From positions 78,685,396-78,749,395 of the forward strand of contig NC_087065.1 of the NCBI RefSeq assembly GCF_963678635.1: 64,000 nucleotides of DNA, written 5' to 3'. A program made the position numbers and the translations under genes. Each line of letters opens with the position of its first letter. The stretch's first letter is position 1. Under the pieces are notes generated by a model. It saw nothing but the letters and a program-made list of their open reading frames with translations. It ran no database searches and was not told the origin of the DNA. Shown piece after piece: positions 10,481-23,574 of this stretch. Source of the DNA: Symsagittifera roscoffensis (lineage: Eukaryota; Xenacoelomorpha; Acoela; Convolutidae).

Positions 10481-13400
10481 GATTAGTAATTTAGGAAAAT
10501 TAAAACTGTGAGATTTATTTTGGTTGAAGAAGTTTATTACACCATATTCTACGACTGTCTCAACAACATTAGGAACTTAGGAAAATTAAAAATCTGAGAC
10601 TTATTTTGCTTGAAGAAGTTTATTACACCATATTCTACGACCATCTCAACTGAGATTAGGAACTAGGGAAAATTAAAAATGTGAGAACTATTTTGGTTGA
10701 AGAAGTTCATTACACCATATTCTACGACCATTTCAACGGAGATTAGGAACTTAGGAAAATTAAAACTGTGAGAATTATTTTGGTTGAAGAAGTTTATTAC
10801 ACTATATTCTACGACCATCTCAACGGAGATTAGGAACTTAGGAAAAGTATAACTGAGAATTATTTTGGTTGAAGAAGTCTATTACACCATATTCTATGAC
10901 CATCTCAACTGAGATTAGGAACTTAGGAAAATTAAAAATGTGAGAACTATTTTGGTTGAAGAAGTTCATTACACCATATTCTACGACCATCTCAACAAGA
11001 TTACGAACTTAGGAAAATTAAAATACTGAGAATTATTTTGGTTGAAGAAGTCTATTACACCATATTCTACGACCATCTCAACTGAGATTAGGAACTTAGG
11101 AAAATTAAAAATGTGAGAACTATTTTGGCTGAAGAAGTTCATTACACCATATTCTACGACAATTTCAACGGAGATTAGGAACTTAGGAAAATTAAAACTG
11201 TGAGAATTATTTTGGTTGAAGAAGTTTATTACACTATATTCTACGACCATCTCAACGGAGATTAGGAACTTAGGAAAATTATATTTGTGAGAATTATTTC
11301 GGTTGAAGAAGTTTATTAAACTATATTCTACGACCATCTCAACGGAGATTAGGAATTTAGGAAAATTAAAACTGTCAGATTCTTTTTTGGTTGAAGAAGT
11401 TTATTACACCATATTCTACGACCATCTCAACAAGATTAGCAACTTAGAAAAATTAAAAATCTGAGAATTATTTTGGTTGAAGAAGTTTATTACACCGTAT
11501 TCTACGACCATCTCAACGGAGATTAGGAACTTAGGAAAATTAAAAATGTGAGAACTATTTTAGTTGAAGAAGTTCCTTACACCATATTCTACGACAATTT
11601 CAATGGAGATTAGGATCTTAGGAAAATTAAAAATCTGAGAATTATTTTGGTTGAAGAAGTTTATTACACCATATTCTACGACCATCTCAACGGAGATTAG
11701 GAATTTAGGAAAATTAAAACTGTGAGATTCTTTTTTGGTTGAAGAAGTTTATTACACCATATTCTACGACCATCTCAACAAGATTAGCAACTTAGAAAAA
11801 TTAAAAATCTGAGAATTATTTTGGTTGAAGAAGTTTATTACACCGTATTCTACGACCATCTCAACGGAGATTAGGAACTTAGGAAAATTAAAAATGTGAG
11901 AACTATTTTAGTTGAAGAAGTTCCTTACACCATATTCTATGACAATTTCAATGGAGATTAGGATCTTAGGAAAATTAAAAATCTGAGAATTATTTTGGTT
12001 GAAGAAGTTTATTACACCATATTCTACGACCGTCTCAACGGAGATTAGGAACTTAGGAAAATTAAAACTGTGAGAATTATTTTGTTGAAGAAGTTTATTA
12101 CACTATATTCTACGACCATCTCAACGGAGATTAGGAACTTAGGAAAATTATATTTGTGAGAATTATTTCGGTTGAAGAAGTTTATTAAACTATATTCTAC
12201 GACCATCTCAACGGAGATTAGGAATTTAGGAAAATTAAAACTGTGAGATTCTTTTTTGGTTGAAGAAGTTTATTACACCATATTCTACGACCATCTCAAC
12301 AAGATTAGCAACTTAGAAAAATTAAAAATCTGAGAATTATTTTGGTTGAAGAAGTTTTTTACACCGTATTCTACGACCATCTCAACGGAGATTAGGAACT
12401 TAGGAAAATTAAAAATGTGAGAACTATTTTAGTTGAAGAAGTTCCTTACACCATATTCTATGACAATTTCAATGGAGATTAGGATCTTAGGAAAATTAAA
12501 AATCTGAGAATTATTTTGGTTGAAGAAGTTTATTACACCATATTCTACGACCGTCTCAACTGAGATTAGGAACTTAGGAAAATTAAAAATGTGAGAATTA
12601 TTTTGGTTGAAGAAGTTCATTACACCATATTCTACGACAATTTCAACGGAGATTAGGAACTTAGGAAAAAATAAAACTTTGAGAATTATTTTGGTTGAAG
12701 AAGTTTACTACACTATATTCTACGACCATCTCAACGGATATTAGGAACTTAGGAAAATTATAACTGTGAGAATTATTTTGGTTGAAAAAGTTTTTTTACG
12801 CTATATTCTACGACCATCTCAACGGAGATTAGGAATTTAGGAAAATTAAAACTGTGAGATTTTTTTTGGTTGAAGAAGTTTATTACACCATATTATACGA
12901 CCATCTCAACAAGATTAGCAACTTAGGAAAATTAAAAATCTGAGAATTATTTTGGTCGAAGAAGTTTATTACACCATATTCTACGACCGTCTCAACTGAG
13001 ATTAGGAACTTAGGAAAATTAAAAATGTGAGAATTATTTTGGTTGAAGAAGTTTATTACACCATATTCTACGACCATCTCAACAAGATTAGGAACTTAGG
13101 AAAATTAAAAATCTGAGAATTATTTTGGTTGAAGAAGTTTATTACACCGTATTCTACGACCATCTCAACGGAGATTAGGAACTTAGGAAAATTAAAAATG
13201 TGAGAACTATTTTAGTTGAAGAAGTTCATTACACCATATTCTACGACAATTTCAATGGAGATTAGGAACTTAGGAAAATTAAAAATCTGAGAATTATTTT
13301 GGTTGAAGAAGTTTATTACACCATATTCTACGACCGTCTCAACTGAGATTAGGAAGTTAGGAAAATTAAAAATGTGAGAATTCTTTTGGTTGAAGAAGTT

Positions 13401-14720
13401 TATTACACCATATTCTGCGACCATCTCAACAAGATTAGGAACTTAGGAAAATTAAAAATCTGAGAATTATTTTGGTTGAAGAAGTCTATTACACCATATT
13501 CTACGACCATCTCAACTGAGATTAGGAACTTAGGAAAATTAAAAACGTGAGAACTATTTTGGTTGAAGAAGTTCATTACACCATATTCTACGACAATTTC
13601 AACGGAGATTAGGAACTTAGGAAAATTAAAACTTTGAGAATTATTTTGGTTGAAGAAGTTTATTACACTATATTCTACGACCATCTCAACGGAGATTAGG
13701 AACTTAGGAAAATTATAACTGTGAGAATTATTTTGGTTGAAGAAGTTTTTTACACTATATTCTACGACCATCTCAACGGAGATTAGGAATTTAGGAAAAT
13801 TAAAACTGTGAGATTTTTTTTGGTTGAAGAAGTTTATTACACCATATTCTACGACCATCTCAACAAGATTAGCAACTTAGGAAAATTAAAAATCTGAGAA
13901 TTATTTTGGTTGAAGAAGTTTATTACACCATATTCTACGACCGTCTCAACTGAGATTAGGAACTTAGGAAAATTAAAAATGTGAGAATTATTTTGGTTGA
14001 AGAAGTTTGTTACACCATATTCTACGACCATCTCAACAAGATTAGGAACTTAGGAAAATTAAAAATCTGAGAATTATTTTGGTTGAAGAAGTTTATTACA
14101 CCGTATTCTACGACCATCTCAACGGAGATTAGGAATTTAAGAAAATAAAAACTGTGAGATTTATTTTGGTTGAAGAAGTTTATTACAACATATTCTACGA
14201 CCATCTCAACGGAGATTGAGAACTTAGGAAAATTAAAACTGTGAGAAATATTTTGGTTGAAGAAGTTTATTACACCATATTCTACGACCATCTCAACTCA
14301 GATTAGGAACTTAGGAAAATTAAAAATGTGAGAATTATTTGGTTGAAGAAGTTTATTACACCATATTCTACGACCATCTCAACAAGATTAGGAATATGGA
14401 AAATTAAAAATCTGAGAATTATTTTGGTTGAAGAAGTTTATTACACCATATTCTACGACCGTCTCAACTGAGAATAGGAACTTAGCAAAATTAAAAATGT
14501 GAGAAATATTTTGGTCGAAGAAGTTTATTACACCATATTCTACGACCATCTCAACGGAGATTAGGAATTTAGGAAAATTAAAACTGTGAGATTTATTTTG
14601 GTTGAAGAAGTTTATTACACCATATTCTACGACCATCTCAACGGAGATTAGGAACTTAGGAAAATTAAAACTGTGAGAATTATTTTGGTTGAAGAAGTCT
14701 ATTACACCATATTCTACGAC
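10481..14720 (+). repeat. Mosaic monomer domain with CGACAATTTCAA and GATTCTTTTTTGG variants
   Basis: Characteristic variants are TTCATTACACC, CTACGACAATTTCAACGG and GATTCTTTTTTGG. The last occurs at about 11,378, 11,726 and 12,247, offsets of 348 bp (exactly four monomers) and 521 bp (six minus 1). The 1-bp-short CAACAAGATTAG junction is frequent, so minus-strand frames are cut into short pieces. A monomer at about 10,850 lacks the GT of AACTGTGAG. No insert or gene is seen. Confidence 0.75.
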
Positions 14721-17700
14721 CATCTCAACAAGATTAGGAACTTAGGAAAATTAAAATACTGAGAATTATTTTGGTTGAAGAAAATTATTACACCATATTC
14801 TACGACCATCTCAACTGAGATTAGGAACTTAGGAAATTTATAACTGTGAGAATTATTTTGGTTCAAGAAGTTTATTACACCATTTTCTACGACAATTTCA
14901 ACGGAGATTAGGAACTTAGGAAAATTAAAACTGTGAGAATTATTTTGGTTGAAGAGGTTTATTACACCATATTCTACGACCATCTCAACGGAGATTGGGA
15001 ACTTAGGAAAATTATAACTGTGAGAATTATTTTGGTTGAAGAAGTTTATTACACCATATTCTACGACCATCTCAACGGAGATTAGAAATTTGGGAAAATT
15101 AAAGTACTGAGAATTATTTTGGTTGAAGAAGTTTATTAAACCATATTCTAAGACCATCTCAACTGAGATTAGGAACTTAGGAAAATTAAATATGTGAGAT
15201 TTATTTTGGTTGAAGAAGTTCATTAAACCATTTTCTACGACAATTTCAACGGAGATTAGGAACTTAGGAAAATTAAAACTGTGAGAATTATTTTGGTTGA
15301 AGAAGTGTATAACACCATATACTACGACCATCTCAACGGAGATTAGGAACTTAGGAAAATAAAAACTGTGAGAATTATTTTGGTTGAAGAAGTGTATTAC
15401 ACCATATTCTACGACCATCTCAACGGAGATTAGGAACTTAGCAAAACTAAAACTGTGAGAATTGTTTTGGTTGAAGAAGTTTATTACACCATCTTCTGCG
15501 ACCATCTCAACTGAGACTAGGAACTTAGGAAAAATAAAACTGTGAGATTTATTTTGGTTGAAGAAGTGTATTACACCATATTCTACGACCATCTCAACTG
15601 AGACTAGGAACTTAGGAAAATTAAAACTGTGAGAATTGTTTTGGTTGAAGAAGTTTATTACACCATTTTCTACGACCATCTCAACGGAGATTAGGAATTT
15701 AGGAAAATTAAAACTGTGAGAATTATTTTGGTTGAAGAAGTTCATTACACCATATTCTACGACCATCTCAACAAGATTAGGAACTTAGGAAAATTAAAAG
15801 TCTGAGAAATATTTTGGTTGAAGAAGTTTATTACACCATATTCTACGACCATCTCAACTGAGATTAGGAACTTAGCAAAACTAAAACTGTGAGAATTGTT
15901 TTGGTTGAAGAAGTTTATTACACCATCTTCTACGACCATCTCAACTGAGACTAGGAACTTAGGAAAATTAAAACTGTGAGAATTATTTTGGTTGAAGAAG
16001 TGTATTACACCATATTCTACGACCATCTCAACGGAGATTAGGAACTTAGCAAAACTAAAACTGTGAGAATTGTTTTGGTTGAAGAAGTTTATTACACCAT
16101 CTTCTACGACCATCTCAACTGAGATTAGGAACTTAGGAACATTAAAAATGTGAGTATTATTTTGGTTGAAGAAGTTTATTACACCATATTCTACGGCCAT
16201 CTCAACGGAGATTAGGACTTAGGAAAATTAAAACTGTGAGAATTATTTTGGTTGAAGAAGTTTATTACACCATATTCTACGACCATCTCAACGGAGATTA
16301 GGAATTTGGGAAAATTAAAGTACTGAGAATTATTTTGGTTGAAGAAGTTTATTAAACCATATTCTAAGACCATCTCAACTGAGATTAGGAACTTAGGAAA
16401 ATTAAATATGTGAGATTTATTTTGGTTGAAGAAGTTCATTAAACCATTTTCTACGACAATTTCAACGGAGATTAGGAACTTAGGAAAATTAAAACTGTGA
16501 GAATTATTTTGGTTGAAGAAGTGTATAACACCATATACTACGACCATCTCAACGGAGATTAGGAACTTAGGAAAATTAAAACTGTGAGAATTATTTTGGT
16601 TGAAGAAGTGTATTACACCATATTCTACGACCATCTCAACGGAGATTAGGAACTTAGCAAAACTAAAACTGTGAGAATTGTTTTGGTTGAAGAAGTTTAT
16701 TACACCATATTCTACGACCATCTCAACTGAGATTAGGAACTTAGGAAAATTAAAAATGTGAGAAGTATTTTGGTTGAAGAAGTTCATTAAACCATATTCT
16801 ACGACCATTTCAACGGAGATTAGGAATTTAGGAAAATTAAAACTGTGAAAATTATTTTGGTTGAAGAGGTTTATTACACCATATTCTACGACCATCTCAA
16901 CGGAGATTAGGAACTTAGGAAAATTATAACTGTGAGAATTATTTTGGTTGAAGAAGTTTATTACACCATATTCTACGACCACCTCAACGGAGATTAGGAA
17001 CTTAGGAAAATTATAACTGTGAGAATTATTTTGGTTGAAGAAGTTAATTACACCATATTCTACGACCATCTCAACGGACATTAGGAATTTAGGAAAATTG
17101 AAACTTTGAGATTTATTTTGGTTGAAGAAGTTTATTACACCATATTCTACGACCATCTCAACGGAGATTAGGAACTTAGGAAAATTAAATATGTGAGATT
17201 CATTTTGGTTGAAGAAGTTCATTAAACCATACTCTACGACCATCTCAACGGAGATTGGGAACTTAGGAAATTTATAACTGTGAGAATTATTTTGGTTCAA
17301 GAAGTTTATTACACCATTTTCTACGACAATTTCAACGGAGATTAGGAACTTAGGAAAATTAAAACTGTGAGAATTATTTTGGTTGAAGAGGTTTATTACA
17401 CCATATTCTACGACCATCTCAACGGAGATTGGGAACTTAGGAAAATTATAACTGTGAGAATTATTTTGGTTGAAGAAATTTATTACACCATATTCTACGA
17501 CCATCTCAACGGAGATTAGGAATTTGGGAAAATTAAAGTACTGAGAATTATTTTGGTTGAAGAAGTTTATTAAACCATATTCTAAGACCATCTCAACTGA
17601 GATTAGGAACTTAGGAAAATTAAATATGTGAGATTTATTTTGGTTGAAGAAGTTCATTAAACCATTTTCTACGACAATTTCAACGGAGATTAGGAACTTA

Positions 17701-19384
17701 GGAAAATTAAAACTGTGAGAATTATTTTGGTTGAAGAAGTGTATAACACCATATACTACGACCATCTCAACGGAGATTAGGAACTTAGGAAAATTAAAAC
17801 TGTGAGAATTATTTTGGTTGAAGAAGTGTATTACACCATATTCTACGACCATCTCAACGGAGATTAGGAACTTAGCAAAACTAAAACTGTGAGAATTGTT
17901 TTGGTTGAAGAAGTTTATTACACCATCTTCTACGACCACCTCAACTGAGACTAGGAACTTAGGAAAAATAAAACTGTGAGATTTATTTTGGTTGAAGAAT
18001 TTCTCTAAACTATATGCTACGACAATTTAAACGGAGATTAGGAAATTAGGAAAATTAAAACTGTGAGAATTATTTTGGTTGAAGAGGTTTATTACACCAT
18101 ATTCTACGACCATCTCAACGGAGATTGGGAACTTAGGAAAATTATAACTGTGAGAATTATTTTGGTTGAAGAAGTTTATTACACCATATTCTACGACCAT
18201 CTCAACGGAGATTAGGAATTTGGGAAAATTAAAGTACTGAGAATTATTTTGGTTGAAGAAGTTTATTAAACCATATTCTAAGACCATCTCAACTGAGATT
18301 AGGAACTTAGGAAAATTAAATATGTGAGATTTATTCTGGTTGAAGAAGTTCATTAAACCATATTCTACGACAATTTCAACGGAGATTAGGAACTTAGGAA
18401 AATTAAAACTGTGAGAATTATTTTGGTTGAAGAAGTGTATAACACCATATACTACGACCATCTCAACGGAGATTAGGAACTTAGGAAAATTAAAACTGTG
18501 AGGATTATTTTGGTTGAAGAAGTGTATTACACCATATTCTACGACCATCTCAACGGAGATTAGGAACTTAGCAAAACTAAAACTGTGAGAATTGTTTTGG
18601 TTGAAGAAGTTTATTACACCATCTTCTACGACCATCTCAACTGAGACTAGGAACCCAGGAAAAATAAAAGTGTGAGATTTATTTTGGTTGAAGAATTTCT
18701 CTAAACTATATGCTACGACAATTTAAACGGAGATTAGGAAATTAGGAAAATTAAAACTGTGAGAATTATTTTGGTTGAAGAGGTTTATTACACCATATTC
18801 TACGACCATCTCAACGGAGATTGGGAATTTAGGAAAATTATAACTGTGAGAATTATTTTGGTTGAAGAAGTTTATTACACCATATTCTACGACCATCTCA
18901 ACGGAGATTAGGAATTTAGAAAAATTATAACTGTGAGAATTATTTTGGTTGAAGAAGTTTATTACACCATATTCTACGACCATCTCAACGGAGATTAGGA
19001 ATTTAGAAAAATTAAAACTGTGAGATTTATTTTGGCTGAAGAAGTTTATTACACCATATTCTACCACCATCTCAACTGAGATTAGGAACTTAGGAAAATA
19101 AAAATGTGAGAATTATTTTGGTTGAAGAAGTTTATTACACCATTTTCTACGACCATCTCAACGGAGATTAGGAATTTAGGAAAATTAAAACTGTGAGAAT
19201 TATTTTGGTTGAAGAAGTTCATTACACCATATTCTACGACCATCTCAATGGAGATCAGGAACTTAGGAAAATTAAAACTGTGAGAATTATTTTGGTTGAA
19301 GAAGTTTATTACACCATTTTCTACGACCATCTCAACGGAGATTAGGAATTTAGGAAAATTAAAACTGTGAGAATTATTTTGGTT
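14721..19384 (+). repeat. Higher-order domain: five-monomer block recurring at 14-mer and 8-mer spacing
   Basis: The variant CCATATTCTAAGACC marks a block of about five monomers that also contains AATTTGGGAAAATTAAAG, AAATATGTGAG, GTGTATAACACCATATACT and TTAGCAAAACTAAAACTG. The marker lies at 15,148, 16,364, 17,582 and 18,278, offsets of 1,216, 1,218 (exactly 14 x 87) and 696 bp (exactly 8 x 87). A further copy lies at 20,712. Monomers here are unusually free of 1-bp indels, so the minus-strand frame stays open for long stretches. Confidence 0.8.
16212..17939 (-). other. Longest open reading frame of the array (575 codons), probably not a gene
   Basis: On the minus strand nearly 20 consecutive monomers are free of indels and stops. 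Because 87 bp is 29 codons, they translate into a 29-residue repeat beginning MVVEYGVINFFNQN and containing FPKFLISVE. It has no signal peptide, recognised domain or unique N- or C-terminal sequence: both ends are simply where a monomer variant breaks the frame. The repeat varies most at the residues after the Q-N-N-S-H segment (S/I followed by F/Y). An ATG occurs in every monomer, so the start is arbitrary. Neighbouring monomers of the same family are frameshifted freely, so I read this as a by-product of satellite structure. A transcribed, translated satellite cannot be excluded from sequence alone. Confidence 0.6.
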
Positions 19385-20545
19385 GAAGAAGTTCATTACA
19401 CCATATTCTACGACCATCTCAACAAGATTAGGAACTTAGGAAAATTAAAAGTCTGAGAAATATTTTGGTTGAAGAAGTTTATTACACCATATTCTACGAC
19501 CATCTCAACTGAGATTAGGAACTGAGGAAAATTAAAAATGTGAGAATTATTTTGGTTGAAGAAGTTTATTACACCATATTCTACGAACATCTCAATGGAG
19601 ATTAGGAACTTAGGAAAATTAAAACTGTGAGAATTATTTTGGTTGAAGAAGTGTATTACACCATATTCTACGACCATCTCAACGGAGATTAGGAACCTAG
19701 CAAAACTAAAACTGTGAGAATTGTTTTGGTTGAAGAAGTTTATTACACCATCTTCTACGACCATCTCAACTGAGACTAGGAACTTAGGAAAATTAAAACT
19801 GTGAGATTAATTTTGGTTGAAGAAGTTCATTAAACTATATCCTACGACAATTTAAACGGAGATTAGGAACTTAGGAATGTTAAAACTGTGAGAATTATTT
19901 TGGTTGAAGAGGTTTATTACACCATATTCTACGACCATCTCAACGGAGATTGGGAACTTAGGAAAATTATAACTGTGAGAATTATTTTGGTTGAAGAAGT
20001 TTATTACACCATACTCTACGACCATCTTAACGGAGATTAGGAATTTAGAAAAATTAAAACTGTGAGATTTCTTTTGGTTGAAGAAGTTTATTACACCATA
20101 TTCTAGGACCATCTCAACTGAAATTAGGAACTTAGGAAAATAAAAATGTGAGAATTATTTTGGTTGAAGAAGTTTATTACACCATATTCTACGACCATCT
20201 CAACGGAGATTAGGAACTTAGGAAAATTAAAACTGTGAGAATTATTTTGGTTGAAGAAGTTTATTACACCATATTCTACGACCATCTCAACGGAGATTAG
20301 AATTTTAGAAAAATTAAAACTGTGAGAAACATTTTGGTTGAAGACGTTTATTACACCATATTCTACGACCATCTCAACAAGATTAGGAACTTAGGAAAAA
20401 TTAAAAGTCTGAGAAATATTTTGGGTGAAGAAGTTTATTACACCATATTCTACGACCATCTCAACTGAGATTAGGAACTGAGGAAAATTAAAAATTGTGA
20501 GAATTATTTTGGTTGAAGAAGTTTATTACACCATATTCTACGACC
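19385..20545 (+). repeat. 1.16-kb block, copy 1 of a 2,517-bp-offset duplication
   Basis: Matches 21,902-23,062 monomer for monomer at a constant offset of 2,517 bp (29 monomers minus 6). Shared rare variants include AACTGAGGAAAATT, CTACGAACATCTCAATGG, AACCTAGCAAAACTAAAACT, GAACTTAGGAATGTTAAAAC, GATTAGAATTTTAG and TTTTGGGTGAAG. In the part I compared, one difference is CTATATCCTACG here versus CTATATGCTACG in copy 2. Confidence 0.85.
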
Positions 20546-21901
20546 ATCTCAACGGAGATTGGGAACTTAGGAAAATTATAACTGTGAGAATTATTTTGGT
20601 TGAAGAAGTTTATTACACCATATTCTACGACCATCTCAACGGAGATTAGGAATTTGGGAAAATTAAAGTACTGAGAATTATTTTGGTTGAAGAAGTTTAT
20701 TAAACCATATTCTAAGACATCTCAACTGAGATTAGGAACTTAGGAAAATTAAATATGTGAGATTTATTCTGGTTGAAGAAGTTCATTAAACCATATTCTA
20801 CGACAATTTCAACGGAGATTAGGAACTTAGGAAAATTAAAACTGTGAGAATTATTTTGGTTGAAGAAGTGTATAACACCATATACTACGACCATCTCAAC
20901 GGAGATTAGGAACTTAGGAAAATTAAAACTGTGAGAATTATTTTGGTTGAAGAAGTGTATTACACCATATTCTACGACCATCTCAACGGAGATTAGGAAC
21001 TTAGCAAAACTAAAACTGTGAGAATTGTTTTGGTTGAAGAAGTTTATTACACCATCTTCTACGACCATCTCAACTGAGACTAGGAACTTAGGAAAAATAA
21101 AAGTGTGAGATTTATTTTGGTTGAAGAATTTCTCTAAACTATATGCTACGACAATTTAAACGGAGATTAGGAAATTAGGAAAATTAAAACTGTGAGAATT
21201 ATTTTGGTTGAAGAGGTTTATTACACCATATTCTACGACCATCTCAACGGAGATTGGGAATTTAGGAAAATTATAACTGTGAGAATTATTTTGGTTGAAG
21301 AAGTTTATTACACCATATTCTACGACCATCTCAACGGAGATTAGGAATTTAGAAAAATTAAAACTGTGAGATTTATTTTGGTTGAAGAAGTTTTTTACAC
21401 CATATTCTAGGACCATCTCAACAAAATTAGGAATTTAGGAAAATTAAAAATCTGAGAAATATTTTGGCTGAAGAAGTTTATTACACCATATTCTACCACC
21501 ATCTCAACTGAGATTAGGAACTTAGGAAAATAAAAATGTGAGAATTATTTTGGTTGAAGAAGTTTATTACACCATATTCTGCGACCATCTCAACTGAGAT
21601 TAGGAACTGAGGAAAATTAAAAATGTGAGAATTATTTTGGTTGAAGAAGTTTATTAAACCATATTCTACGAACATCTCAATGGAGATCAGGAACTTAGGA
21701 AAATTAAAACTGTGAGAATTATTTTGGTTGAAGAAGTGTATTACACCATATTCTACGACCATCTCAACGGAGATTAGGAACCTAGCAAAACTAAAACAGT
21801 GAGAATTGTTTTGGTTGAAGAAGTTTATTACACCATTTTCTACGACCATCTCAACGGAGATTAGGATTTTAGGAAAATTAAAACTGAGAATTATTTTGGT
21901 T
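20546..21901 (+). repeat. Spacer between the two 1.16-kb blocks, built from the 14.7-19.4 kb monomer family
   Basis: Contains another copy of the block marked by TATTCTAAGAC (20,712; here one base of the following CCATCTC is missing) and the TTGAAGAATTTCTCTAAAC variant also present near 18,000 and 18,690. It therefore derives from the neighbouring 14-mer domain. No unique sequence. Confidence 0.7.
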
Positions 21902-23062
21902 GAAGAAGTTCATTACACCATATTCTACGACCATCTCAACAAGATTAGGAACTTAGGAAAATTAAAAGTCTGAGAAATATTTTGGTTGAAGAAGTTTATT
22001 ACACCATATTCTACGACCATCTCAACTGAGATTAGGAACTGAGGAAAATTAAAAATGTGAGAATTATTTTGGTTGAAGAAGTTTATTACACCATATTCTA
22101 CGAACATCTCAATGGAGATTAGGAACTTAGGAAAATTAAAACTGTGAGAATTATTTTGGTTGAAGAAGTGTATTACACCATATTCTACGACCATCTCAAC
22201 GGAGATTAGGAACCTAGCAAAACTAAAACTGTGAGAATTGTTTTGGTTGAAGAAGTTTATTACACCATCTTCTACGACCATCTCAACTGAGACTAGGAAC
22301 TTAGGAAAATTAAAACTGTGAGATTAATTTTGGTTGAAGAAGTTCATTAAACTATATGCTACGACAATTTAAACGGAGATTAGGAACTTAGGAATGTTAA
22401 AACTGTGAGAATTATTTTGGTTGAAGAGGTTTATTACACCATATTCTACGACCATCTCAACGGAGATTGGGAACTTAGGAAAATTATAACTGTGAGAATT
22501 ATTTTGGTTGAAGAAGTTTATTACACCATACTCTACGACCATCTTAACGGAGATTAGGAATTTAGAAAAATTAAAACTGTGAGATTTCTTTTGGTTGAAG
22601 AAGTTTATTACACCATGTTCTAGGACCATCTCAACTGAGATTAGGAACTTAGGAAAATAAAAATGTGAGAATTATTTTGGTTGAAGAAGTTTATTACACC
22701 ATATTCTACGACCATCTCAACGGAGATTAGGAACTTAGGAAAATTAAAACTGTGAGAATTATTTTAGTTGAAGAAGTTTATTACACCATATTCTACGACC
22801 ATCTCAACGGAGATTAGAATTTTAGAAAAATTAAAACTGTGAGAAACATTTTGGTTGAAGACGTTTATTACACCATATTCTACGACCATCTCAACAAGAT
22901 TAGGAACTTAGGAAAAATTAAAAGTCTGAGAAATATTTTGGGTGAAGAAGTTTATTACACCATATTCTACGACCATCTCAAATGAGATTAGGAACTGAGG
23001 AAAATTAAAAATTGTGAGAATTATTTTGGTTGAAGAAGTTTATTACACCATATTCTACGACC
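21902..23062 (+). repeat. 1.16-kb block, copy 2 of the 2,517-bp-offset duplication
   Basis: Second copy of 19,385-20,545 with the same monomer order, including the TTTTGGGTGAAG monomer at about 22,941 and the AAAATTGTGAGAATT tract near 23,007. Homology ends just after, where copy 1 has GAGATTGGGAAC and this copy has GAGATTAGGAAC. Confidence 0.85.
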
Positions 23063-23574
23063 ATCTCAACGGAGATTAGGAACTTAGGAAAATTAAAACT
23101 GTGAGAGTTTTTTTGGTTGAAGAAGTTTATTACACCCTTTTCTACGACCATCTCAACGTAGATTAGGAACTTAGGAAAATTATAACTGTGAGAATTATTT
23201 TGATTGAAGAAATTTATTACACCATAATCTACGACCATCTCAACGGAGATTAGGAATTTGAGAAAATTAAAACTGTGAGATTTATTTTGGTTGGAGAAGT
23301 TTATTACACCATATTCTACGACCATCTCAACGGAGATTTGGAACTTAGGAAAATTAAAAATGTGAGAATTATTTTTGTTGAAGAATTTTATGACACCATA
23401 TTTTACGACCATCTCAAGGGAGTCTGGGAACTTAGGAAAATTAAAAATGTGAGAATTATTTTGGTTAAGGAAGTTTATTACACCATATTCTACGACCATC
23501 TCAACGGAGATTAGAAACTTAGGAAAATTAAAACTGTGAGAATTATTTTGGTTGAAGAAGTTTATTACACCATA
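23063..23574 (+). repeat. Monomers with an open plus-strand frame
   Basis: Several consecutive monomers have lost the plus-strand TAG normally found after GAGAT (GGAGATTTGG, GGAGTCTGGG), opening a plus-strand frame of 79 codons at 23,275-23,514. The same composite with small changes recurs near 24,577-24,816 and, amplified, at 46.6-49.9 kb. No regulatory signal or recognisable product accompanies it. Confidence 0.65.

Noticed and set aside
16212-17939. A giant repeat-protein gene on the minus strand (29-residue repeat)
   Set aside because: The frame follows automatically from an 87-bp stop-free monomer, both ends fall at ordinary monomer variants, frameshifts and stops are amplified in neighbouring units, and common variants are mostly amino-acid-changing. 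I kept it only as an annotated open frame.
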